NCBI RefSeq assembly: GCF_000317085.1 | Contig: NC_019702.1 | Location: 3,254,394-3,318,393, forward strand | Direction of reading: 5' to 3' | Source of the DNA: Synechococcus sp. PCC 7502 | GTDB taxonomy: Bacteria; Cyanobacteriota; Cyanobacteriia; Pseudanabaenales; Pseudanabaenaceae | DNA: 64,000 nucleotides | Shown here: positions 49,111 to 57,224 of the stretch, piece by piece | How positions within the stretch are numbered: position 1 is the first letter of the stretch | Layout of the letters: each line of letters starts with the position of its first letter | Notes under the pieces: generated by a model | What the model saw: the letters and a program-made list of their open reading frames with translations, nothing else | Told to the model about the DNA's origin: nothing | Database searches by the model: none | Made by a program: the position numbers and the translations under genes

Positions 49111-50610
49111 ATGACTTTACCACCGCTAATTACCCAGATGCTCTCATCGGATTTTTATCCGCATCCAGTGACAGAGCCGATCGCCCTTATTCAAACTCAT
49201 ATTTCCTTTGTATTGTTAACAGGTAAGTATGCCTATAAGGTCAAAAAGCCGATGAATTTTGGGTTTCTGGATTTTTCTACCCTTGAGAAGCGCCATTTTT
49301 TTTGCCAAGAAGAACTCAGGCTAAATCGTCGTTTGGCACCTAATTTATACTTACAGGTTTTAGCAATTACCACGGATCAGGATCGGTTTAAGTTTGCAGA
49401 AAACCCTGATAATGCCGTGGAATATGCCATTCAAATGGTGCAATTTCCCCAAGAAAATCTTTTAATTAATCTCTTTGAAGAGGGTAAATTAACCCTAGAC
49501 CATGTTAGGGACATTGGTAAACAGTTGGCTGAGTTCCATGCTTCGGCAGAGACCAATGATCATATTGCTAGCTTTGGGACGGCGGCGGGCTTAAAGGCGG
49601 TGGCGGATGATAACTATGCTTGTACAGATAAATATCTGGGCTTAGCTCAAACCCAAACTCAACTGGATCAAACCCGTGCTTATACGGATCAATGTTTTAT
49701 TGATAATGCGGATTTATTTAGCGATCGCATTGCTCAGGGCAAAATTCGGGAATGTCACGGCGACTTACACTTAAAAAATATTTGCTTATTTGATCAAAAA
49801 GTTCAAATCTTTGACTGCATTGAGTTTAATGAGCCATTTCGGAATACTGATGTTCTCTACGATGCCTCGTTTTTATTAATGGATTTGCAGTATCGAGGAC
49901 GAAAGGATTTAGCTAATGCTTTCTTAAATACCTATCTAGAACTTACCAATGACTACAAAGGTGCTGTATTACTGCCATTATTTTGTAGTATGCGGGCATA
50001 TATTCGGGCTAAGGTCACTTCTTTTTTATTAGATGATCCAAATATTCCCGAATCAGTTAAACTTCAAGCCCAACAGGAAGCCGCCGCCTATTACACCTTG
50101 GCGTATCAATATACCCTCCTCACTGTGGGTAAAATATTTATGATGTCGGGCTTATCTGGATCGGGTAAAACTACTGCAGCTAGAGCCTTAGCACAGAAAA
50201 TTGAGGCTATTCATCTTATTCATCTACGCTCCGACGCCATCCGCAAGCATTTAGCAGGAATAGACCTGATGCAACGGGGAGATAGTGAACTTTATACCCC
50301 TGAAATGACCCAACGCACCTATGCTGAACTCTTGAATTTAGGAATTTTGTTAGCCAGTAAAGGGTTTCAAGTGATTTTAGATGCTAAGTACGATCGCCAA
50401 GGTTTACGTTCTGCCGTGATTGAGCAGGCAAAGGCACATAATATAAATCTGGAAATTATCTACTGTACTGCTGATGTCGAAACCTTAAACCAAAGACTGG
50501 GCGATCGCATCAAAGCTAATAGCGATATTGCCGATGCTACACCTGAAATATTGGCATCCCAAAGGTTTGAAGAGTTTACAGATGCGGAGAAAGAATATCT
50601 TGCCAATTAA
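49111..50610 (+). CDS. APH-like kinase fused to a P-loop kinase
   Basis: A 499-residue two-domain protein. Residues 1-330 are an aminoglycoside-phosphotransferase-like fold with the catalytic loop HGDLHLKN (216-223), the metal DCIEFN (about 235-240), and an N-terminal KYAYKVKKPMNFGFLDFSTLEKR with the ATP lysine. Residues 340-499 are a zeta-toxin/AAA_33-like nucleotide kinase with Walker A GLSGSGKTT at 347-355. Fusions of this plan are widespread in bacteria and annotated as bifunctional APH/ATP-binding proteins. The substrate is unknown, and antibiotic resistance should not be assumed. Confidence 0.85.
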   Translation: MTLPPLITQMLSSDFYPHPVTEPIALIQTHISFVLLTGKYAYKVKKPMNFGFLDFSTLEKRHFFCQEELRLNRRLAPNLYLQVLAITTDQDRFKFAENPDNAVEYAIQMVQFPQENLLINLFEEGKLTLDHVRDIGKQLAEFHASAETNDHIASFGTAAGLKAVADDNYACTDKYLGLAQTQTQLDQTRAYTDQCFIDNADLFSDRIAQGKIRECHGDLHLKNICLFDQKVQIFDCIEFNEPFRNTDVLYDASFLLMDLQYRGRKDLANAFLNTYLELTNDYKGAVLLPLFCSMRAYIRAKVTSFLLDDPNIPESVKLQAQQEAAAYYTLAYQYTLLTVGKIFMMSGLSGSGKTTAARALAQKIEAIHLIHLRSDAIRKHLAGIDLMQRGDSELYTPEMTQRTYAELLNLGILLASKGFQVILDAKYDRQGLRSAVIEQAKAHNINLEIIYCTADVETLNQRLGDRIKANSDIADATPEILASQRFEEFTDAEKEYLAN

Positions 50611-50655
50611 TTTAGATAACTCAACAAAACAGATAATTACTTCGCCAATATTTTC

Positions 50656-52035
50656 TTAATGCTCAGACTTAAACTCATTATCTAATTCATCTAAGCCCAA
50701 ACTATTTCCCAGTCCTTGGTGCATGGTTTTTACCCATTTCAGTTGCTTAGGACGAATTGACATACGCAAAGTTACACTAACCATGACTGGAATCCAATGC
50801 AGCATATAAATGGTACCGCGCAGGGTTTGGATTAGAGTCGAAAATAGAGAAGAACGATAGGATTGCTTCACTCCCACTGCCATACCAATCGTGGATAAAA
50901 TTGTCGTCATCGCTAAAATTGGCGTAAGTAATGGTCTTTTATGCAAGACGATCGCCCCCAGAAGGTCGGGAATTATTGCCGTGGGTAAAATGTATTGAAT
51001 CAGCAGAAATATAGCTAGATCAAAGGTTTTACTCAGCCCCATTTGATTTTGTATAATTGGCTGCCAATAGTCTAAATATCTTTGATATCCCCCCTCTGCC
51101 CAGCGATTGCGTTGATGCCACAGTTGTTTAAGGGTTAATACTCCTTCTTCGTTAACAGCAGGATGGGTTAGACAACCTATATCCCAGTGATCAAGATGAA
51201 GACGGATGGTGAGGTCTAAGTCATCGGTAATAGTCTGCTCGTTCCAACCCCCACAGCTAATTAACGCCGATCGCCTGACAAACTGTCCGTTACCCCTAAG
51301 CTCGCCAATGCCTTTAATATTGTTCCTGCGTCTTTGAAAAAATATATCGAGAGCCATTTCTGCTGCCTGTCCCCTTGTCCAAAAGTTATCCCCAGCGTTG
51401 GCGATCGCTTTCCGTAGTTGGACTGCCCCAATTTTAGGCTTGTGAAATAAAGGTAATAAAGCTGTTAAGAGATTTTTTGGAACTTGGGCATCGGCATCAA
51501 ATACACCAATGATTTCTCCTGTAGTTAAAGGTAGAACTTGATTTAATGCGCCCGATTTACCGCCTTGGGCATCGACTCCCCTGCGTAAGACTTTTAGTTG
51601 TTGATATTTTTGCTGTAATTTTTCTAGGATTAGAGGTGTGCGATCGTTACTATTATCATCAACTACCCACAGTTCCAAACGGTTAGACTCATAGTCAATT
51701 TGGCATAAACCCTCAACAAGTTTGCTAATTACTGCTTCTTCATTTTTGGCAGCAACGACAAGGGAAACTAAAGGTAATTCAGGAAGATTATTTTCATCAT
51801 AGTTCTGATCGGTACTCGGATCGTAAGTGGAAGTTGAAGAACTTGTAAGCAGTAACCGTAGAGCATGGATGGTTAAAATTCCCAGTACGACCATAACTAC
51901 TTCTAAACCCCAAGATGATAGATGCAGCAGAAAAACCGTACCGTAGATTAGCCCCAGAGCGATCGCTGCTTTTAACCTTCTCATTTCTCCTTTAGGGCTA
52001 TGTCCTACCACCGTTTCATCCTGATCCATACCCAT
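50656..52035 (-). CDS. Processive family 2 glycosyltransferase, possible monoglucosyldiacylglycerol synthase
   Basis: A 459-residue membrane GT2. Two N-terminal helices lie at 22-62 and three to four at the C-terminus (about 330-440). The catalytic domain has Asp126-Asp127 (WVVDDNSNDRTP), the DAD motif at 180-182, TDDLD at 270-274 and QRNRW at 308-312, the Q-x-x-R-W signature of processive enzymes. Length and topology match cyanobacterial MGlcDAG synthase (Sll1377/MgdA type), which makes the glucolipid precursor of galactolipids. Assignment is by recalled similarity; a polysaccharide synthase is the main alternative. Confidence 0.75.
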   Translation of the reverse strand: MGMDQDETVVGHSPKGEMRRLKAAIALGLIYGTVFLLHLSSWGLEVVMVVLGILTIHALRLLLTSSSTSTYDPSTDQNYDENNLPELPLVSLVVAAKNEEAVISKLVEGLCQIDYESNRLELWVVDDNSNDRTPLILEKLQQKYQQLKVLRRGVDAQGGKSGALNQVLPLTTGEIIGVFDADAQVPKNLLTALLPLFHKPKIGAVQLRKAIANAGDNFWTRGQAAEMALDIFFQRRRNNIKGIGELRGNGQFVRRSALISCGGWNEQTITDDLDLTIRLHLDHWDIGCLTHPAVNEEGVLTLKQLWHQRNRWAEGGYQRYLDYWQPIIQNQMGLSKTFDLAIFLLIQYILPTAIIPDLLGAIVLHKRPLLTPILAMTTILSTIGMAVGVKQSYRSSLFSTLIQTLRGTIYMLHWIPVMVSVTLRMSIRPKQLKWVKTMHQGLGNSLGLDELDNEFKSEH

Positions 52036-52142
52036 CGATTTTGCTGTCCTACGGTTTAGTGTATTTATACTTGTTAAGAATACCTGTTAAGAATATTGAG
52101 GAATATCATCCCATAATTAGAGTCACGATCAGAGGGGTGAAT

Positions 52143-52170
52143 TTTGTATACCTCCCAAAACCACTATAAT
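52143..52170 (+). promoter_or_regulatory. Possible promoter of the glutaredoxin gene
   Basis: TATAAT at 52165-52170 with TTTGTA 16 bp upstream (52143-52148), 34 bp before the grx ATG. The -10 box is perfect and the -35 is poor, so this is tentative. Confidence 0.35.
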
Positions 52171-52203
52171 ATTAAGGACTTTATGGCTTAATGCTTATAA
52201 ACT

Positions 52204-52464
52204 ATGGCAAAGGTGGAAATTTATACTTGGCGCACTTGTCCTTTTTGTCTAAGAGCAAAGCGACTCTTGGATCGCAAGAATATTGATTATATCGAATATG
52301 CCATTGATGGCGACGAAAATGCCCGTAAAGCTATGGTGGCTAGGGGTTCTGATGGCAAATACTCGGTACCACAAATTTTTATCAACGATCTCCACATTGG
52401 TGGCTGTGATGCAGTTCATGCCCTAGATGCCCAAGGTAAGCTAGATGCTCTATTAGCTGGATAG
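52204..52464 (+). CDS. grxC: Glutaredoxin, GrxC type
   Basis: An 86-residue dithiol glutaredoxin that reduces disulfides with glutathione. The active site is C-P-F-C (Cys12 and Cys15) in [17 protein letters not shown]. The cis-proline block [20 protein letters not shown] supplies the glutathione-binding residues. Its last 12 bp overlap the 3' end of the convergent rlmN gene. Confidence 0.95.
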   Translation: MAKVEIYTWRTCPFCLRAKRLLDRKNIDYIEYAIDGDENARKAMVARGSDGKYSVPQIFINDLHIGGCDAVHALDAQGKLDALLAG

Positions 52465-53487
52465 TTTATGAGTTCCCCTCAGTTGTCCACAGGCTGCCTG
52501 TGCCTCTAAACCTCTAGTCCGCCGCACACTAACGGTAATATTCGCATTAGCTAAAACATCGGCAAAGGCTTGAACCACTCTAGGGGAAGGACGTTCATAG
52601 GTGCCATCTTGAATGGGATTATAGGGAATCAAGTTCACATGACTTTGCCAACCCTTAATTAATCCTGCCAACTCTAAAGCTTGACTGGGGGAATCATTTA
52701 CTCCCGCCAACAGTGTGTACTCAAAGCTAATCCGTCGTCCCGTGATCTGTACATATTCTCGGCAGTCTTTCAGTAAAGTGGCAATGGGATAGCGATCGGC
52801 AGAGGGAATTAAACTTTGGCGCAATTGTTGATTGGGGGCATGGAGACTTACAGCTAGGGTGGCTTGGAGTCGATGTTCTGCTAGTTTAAGAATTTGATTA
52901 GGAATACCCACAGTGGATATAGTCATCATTCTCTGCCCAATGCCCACATCTTGATTTAATACAGCGATCGCCCCGACCAGATTATCTGTATTTAATAATG
53001 GCTCTCCCATACCCATAAACACCAGATGGCTTACTCGCCTTTGCATGTCCGCTTGGACGGTCAAAACCTGATCGATGATTTCATGTTTAGCCAGATTGCG
53101 ATCAAATCCGCCCTTACCTGTAGCACAAAAATCACAAGCCATCGGACAACCAACTTGACTGGACACACACACCGTTAGTCTTTGGCTGCTAGGAATGCCA
53201 ACGGTTTCCACGATCGCCCCATCGGATAACTTTAATAGATACTTTACAGTGCCATCGGGTGTCGGCTGACGGTAGTGAATTTCCGATCTACCCAAATTAA
53301 TTGACTGCTGAGCTATTTCTTCACGCCAACTTTTGGGAAAAACCGTGATCTCATCTAGCGATCGCACTGCCTTGTGATATAACCAGTCATGGAGTTGCTT
53401 ACCTCGGTAACGGGGTTGTCCTTGCTGTACCATCCACTCTGATAGCTGTGCCTCGGACTGTCCTAAAAGCGTAAAAGGGTGGGGCAT
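52453..53487 (-). CDS. rlmN: 23S rRNA (adenine2503-C2)/tRNA methyltransferase RlmN
   Basis: A 344-residue radical-SAM methyltransferase that methylates A2503 of 23S rRNA and A37 of some tRNAs. The iron-sulfur cysteines are Cys114, Cys118 and Cys121 ([12 protein letters not shown]). GMGEPLLN follows at about 168, and the resolving Cys is in [10 protein letters not shown] near the C-terminus. The N-terminal accessory domain ([13 protein letters not shown]) is present. The 3' end overlaps grx by 12 bp. Confidence 0.96.
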   Translation of the reverse strand: MPHPFTLLGQSEAQLSEWMVQQGQPRYRGKQLHDWLYHKAVRSLDEITVFPKSWREEIAQQSINLGRSEIHYRQPTPDGTVKYLLKLSDGAIVETVGIPSSQRLTVCVSSQVGCPMACDFCATGKGGFDRNLAKHEIIDQVLTVQADMQRRVSHLVFMGMGEPLLNTDNLVGAIAVLNQDVGIGQRMMTISTVGIPNQILKLAEHRLQATLAVSLHAPNQQLRQSLIPSADRYPIATLLKDCREYVQITGRRISFEYTLLAGVNDSPSQALELAGLIKGWQSHVNLIPYNPIQDGTYERPSPRVVQAFADVLANANITVSVRRTRGLEAQAACGQLRGTHKLSS

Positions 53488-53601
53488 GGTGGGTATCTAA
53501 GGGTATTAAAATGGAAAATAAGGAGAAAATTCTGATTTTTTGGCTTTAAAAGCCTAACATTACTGTAGCCTAATTTCCTTTAGCTCGTTTTTGCCTCAAA
53601 T

Positions 53602-55620
53602 TTAAAATAATGAAGTCGCTGCCAGTAAGCCTAATCCACCTAATACCGTAACTGAGCTTAATAGATTATTCCAAAGTTGATGATAGCTCTTTAAGGGCAG
53701 ATGGTGGTGATCGCCAGAAATGGGTTGTAATACCGACACATCAAAGCTAGGGCGATTTCCTCTTCTAAACCAGCCTGTGGTTAAAACTGTTTCTCCCACT
53801 AGACTTTCTAGTTTTGTCAAAATGGGAGTAGCATCGCTAAAAAATGTCCGAACATCGGGCATATAGTGCAAAGGCAAAATTGCTGATTGATCCTCTAGCC
53901 TCAAATCGTAATCAGGCAAGTCATGGATGCTATATCCCACTAACTCCCCTGGGACTTGGACAGGTTTCCCCCTGAGGGAACTGGCGTAGGGATCAATTAA
54001 TAAATTCACCAGATTAGTGGCTGTAACTTTGGTGTAGTCAGGGTATCTGAGACTGCCCCTAAGCATTGTACCTAGACCCAAGGCGATCGCAACTAAACTG
54101 GGAAGTAGCCAATTATTGTAAAGCCAATAAAATCCCATCGATGTAATTAGGGCGATCGCCACAAAAGTATAGGGAGCAGTTTCAATCCAGAGATCACGGG
54201 CAAAGTTTTTATAAAGCACCTTGAAATTCAAGCTTTTTTCTGTAATCAATAATTGGCTAAATTCGTACTCTTCAGTTAAGCCTAATTGATAGGCATAGGC
54301 AGTTAAAGCCCTGATCCGCCTGCCAATTAGCGGCTGCGGCGAATGCAACTCAGTCCATACTGCCCAAGGATTAAATAACTCCCACAAAAATACTTTATAA
54401 AGATTTTCCCTAGATACCTCCGAATAGCCCGCATAGAGAATTTGAAAAACTATGCCAACACTAGTGGAGGTGTGGGAATCAATGGTACCAAAGTTAACAC
54501 TTGACTCTAAAAGGCGGCTAGGGGTTGGGGTATCTCTTGCCATTTTGGCTAAGGCACGGGACAAAGCATTGGGATTACCAGTGGCTTCAGCAGCAAAGTG
54601 ATCGCAGATATAAGCACTGGAACGGGTGACTCCAAATGCCAAATAACTGGTAAGGGTGTATAAATATCGAGGAATCGCCGCACATATATGCCAAAAATAG
54701 TTGCCAACCTTGAGCTTAAACCCAATACGGGTAATAATTACATGACACAGATAAATTAGCTGACTGGGTGCAGTGACTAAGCTAACTACGGCAAAACTCC
54801 AATTGGCAACATGACCTAATTGCTGGGCAACCACGGCGGCAATTTCATCATCATCAAGGGTGATAAATAAGCCCCTGCTCAGAATCAGGCGAGTGGAATT
54901 AGGCAGAACTCCATAAATAAATGCCACGGGACTTTGATCCTCAATCCAACCAATTTTGGGTACAAAGATATTACGAGCTTGACAAAACTCTTCAATTACC
55001 GTAACCGCTTCGGGAGCTTTAGGATCAAGATCGGCTAGGGTAATCCATTGCACCCGATAAAACTGTTTGTGGGTAATATCAATCAGCCACGGGGACATAA
55101 AAAATAAAATAATGCTGGCGATCGCTGTGGTACCAATGGCAACATACAACCAACCTGTGGTTAAAGTTGGGGTAATCAGGCTAATTATGCCTAGGCAAAC
55201 CCCAAAAATAATCCCCAGAATTAAACCAATAGTGCCAAGCATTGACAACCTAAATACTAGCTGAGCATAGGGTTTTACCGATAAAGTAACTCTGTTTTTA
55301 CGATAGCGATTTGGTTTAGATTTAATGACTGAGGTAACAGGAGGTGGGACGATTCCTGCTAAGTTCAGTTCAGCCGTTTTTAAAGCCTGTTTTGCCCAAG
55401 TTTGCACCTGTGGATCGTTATGATTAATAAACTGTTCACAAATAGTAATTGCTTTATCCGCTCTGCCAATATGTTGATACGCAGACACTAACCACATCTG
55501 AGCTTGAATATAATCACGGGTTTGCTCTTGGTGATTTTCCGCACAATACTGAGATAGAATGGCGATCGCTTCGGTGTATCTTTTTTGGGCTAATGCTTCT
55601 TTCCCCGCTTTAAGTGACAT
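53602..55620 (-). CDS. Membrane M48-type pseudopeptidase with N-terminal TPR-like region
   Basis: A 672-residue protein. Residues 1-90 are TPR-like helices (ALAQKRYTEAIAILSQYC, GRADKAITICEQFI). Membrane helices lie at about 122-148, 155-176, 278-300 and 480-520. Residues 180-460 follow the HtpX/M48 layout (LILSRGLFITLDDDEIAAVV, then HFAAEATGNPNALSRALAKM). The zinc motif HExxH is replaced by QQLGH (266-270), and the third ligand in ExxxD is Ala336 before Asp340. Only one His remains, so peptidase activity is very unlikely. A C-terminal beta domain (540-650) and a final helix follow. It may bind partners or act as a regulator. Confidence 0.75.
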   Translation of the reverse strand: MSLKAGKEALAQKRYTEAIAILSQYCAENHQEQTRDYIQAQMWLVSAYQHIGRADKAITICEQFINHNDPQVQTWAKQALKTAELNLAGIVPPPVTSVIKSKPNRYRKNRVTLSVKPYAQLVFRLSMLGTIGLILGIIFGVCLGIISLITPTLTTGWLYVAIGTTAIASIILFFMSPWLIDITHKQFYRVQWITLADLDPKAPEAVTVIEEFCQARNIFVPKIGWIEDQSPVAFIYGVLPNSTRLILSRGLFITLDDDEIAAVVAQQLGHVANWSFAVVSLVTAPSQLIYLCHVIITRIGFKLKVGNYFWHICAAIPRYLYTLTSYLAFGVTRSSAYICDHFAAEATGNPNALSRALAKMARDTPTPSRLLESSVNFGTIDSHTSTSVGIVFQILYAGYSEVSRENLYKVFLWELFNPWAVWTELHSPQPLIGRRIRALTAYAYQLGLTEEYEFSQLLITEKSLNFKVLYKNFARDLWIETAPYTFVAIALITSMGFYWLYNNWLLPSLVAIALGLGTMLRGSLRYPDYTKVTATNLVNLLIDPYASSLRGKPVQVPGELVGYSIHDLPDYDLRLEDQSAILPLHYMPDVRTFFSDATPILTKLESLVGETVLTTGWFRRGNRPSFDVSVLQPISGDHHHLPLKSYHQLWNNLLSSVTVLGGLGLLAATSLF

Positions 55621-56205
55621 GAATCTTGATGAATGAGGATATTAAAACTATATTCTGCCATTCGTACTTCAGTAGTTAACATAATCAAACCCGATGTGCA
55701 ACTAAAAGTCTGAGAACCCTGATTTTTGGTAGTGTATTAATCAGGAATTTTCGGTAACTCAAATAACCTCAGAACAATAGCTCAATAATATAGGACTTAC
55801 GCCCTCATATTTATAAAATTCAAATTGAAGAGAGTTTGAGGACGGGGTTTTTAATTGTGGCAAAACCTTAAACCTATTATAAAATCTGGGTTTTTCTTTT
55901 ATATTGCGTAAGTGATAATCTAATATTATGACATGATTATGCCTCAAGCCGAAATTGAAAACTTGCCTGTTATCACTTACAATAAAGCTTTTCAAACTGG
56001 ACTAAGCAATACAGCCTATTGAAGTTACAATCCTACACCCCGTATTAAACAAACCTGCAACAAGCAATAACCTAATCTTCTGATAGTCCCACCTTTGACA
56101 AACTTTTTTACTTCTCTCACCCAATCTGTCATATCCATATAATCTGAATACCTGCCAAATCGGTAGTCGCATCAGGGGCGATCTCCTATTGGTAAATTAT
56201 GTATC
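55621..56205. other. 585-bp gap, no gene, MITE-like repeat inside
   Basis: No convincing gene. A 28-codon frame at 55936-56022 (MPQAEIENLPVITYNKAFQT) may be a gene fragment. The stretch 55791-55913 is a short AT-rich element with ACTTACGC at one end and GCGTAAGT at the other (separate entry). The remainder to 56205 shows no structure. Confidence 0.5.
55791..55913. repeat. MITE-like element with TAGGACTTACGC end
   Basis: About 123 bp bounded by TAGGACTTACGC (55791-55802) and GCGTAAGT (55906-55913), an 8-bp perfect inverted core. The TAGGACTTACGC sequence is a familiar end of small non-autonomous elements in cyanobacteria. The interior has no coding function. Confidence 0.45.
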
Positions 56206-57172
56206 ATGACACTAATCGCTCTGAGTAGTACCATGTTTTATCCTCGTCTTAGCAGCGATCGCTATATCAATCCACTCACAGATTTTGGCTTTAAGCGACT
56301 ATTTGGAACAGAGCCAAATAAAAACTTATTGATTGATTTCCTCAATGTCATATTACCGCCCCAACATCGGGTCAAAGATCTCACCTACGGCAGTACGGAA
56401 AACCTCGGTAATACCCCAAGCGATCGTAAAGCTGTCTTCGATCTTTACTGCGAAAGTGAAAAGGGCAAAAAATTTATTGTCGAAATGCAAAAAGCCAAAC
56501 ATAAACATAATTACTTTAAAGACCGCAGCATTTACTACGCCTCCTTTCCCATTCAAGACCAAGCCGAAAAATGAGATTGGAACTACAAACTTGCTCCAGT
56601 TTATCCCATTGGTATTTTAGACTTTGTTTTTGATGAAGATAAAAATGATGACAGTTTCTTACATATCGTTGAACTAAAAGATCAAGATTGCAAAGTTTTC
56701 TATGGAAAGCTGAAATTTATTTATCTAGAATTACCAAAATTCAAAAAAACAATTGATCAACTAAATAACTATTGTGACAAGTGGCTATTTTTGCTGAAAC
56801 ATCTGCCAGATTTACCGTTGCAAGAAAATGTATTTATGCAACTGTTTGAAGTCGCCCAAATTACGAACTTTTCTCCAGTAGAAAGAGATGCCTATGAAAA
56901 CAGACTAAAGTACTATCGAGACATGAAAGGTGTCATCGAAACAGCACGAGAAGAAGGTAATGGCTCAGGGTATACAGGAAGGTATCCAAGGGGGAAAAAG
57001 CTCGCTTCTGCTAAAACAACAACTTTCTCGAAAACTAGGAAACATACCCGATGAAATTAAAGTTCGGTTGCATCATTTAACATCAGAACTATTAGATGTA
57101 TTAAGTGAAGCTTTGTTTAATTTAGAAAGTTTGGAAGATTTATATATTTGGCTCCAAAATATTGACAATTAG
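56206..57172 (+). pseudogene. Rpn/PD-(D/E)XK family nuclease (transposase_31-like), disrupted
   Basis: The frame begins at 56206 or more likely at 56233 (MFYPRLSSDRYINPLTDFGF). It contains FKRLFGTEPNKNLLIDFLNV, then the nuclease core FDLYCESEKGKKFIVEMQKA (Asp/Glu and E-x-Q residues). An in-frame TGA at 56572 follows QAEK where relatives have GDWNY. The frame continues DWNYKLAPVYPIGILDFVFD through ELPKFKKT to about 56955. A one-base shift then moves it to MAQGIQEGIQGGKSSLLLKQ and the QLSRKLGNIP tail. Family length is about 300 residues, which the parts add up to. It is inactive unless the stop is read through. Confidence 0.8.
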
Positions 57173-57224
57173 GTAAAGGTAGTCACCCCAGATAGCTCTA
57201 AGGACATCTCTGGGTTTTATTTAA

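Noticed and set aside
49111-50610. Antibiotic resistance kinase
   Set aside because: The APH-like domain is in a widespread housekeeping-type fusion with a P-loop kinase; nothing indicates aminoglycoside modification.
55759-55995. 78-codon minus-strand frame
   Set aside because: It spans the MITE-like repeat, so it reflects repeat sequence rather than a gene.
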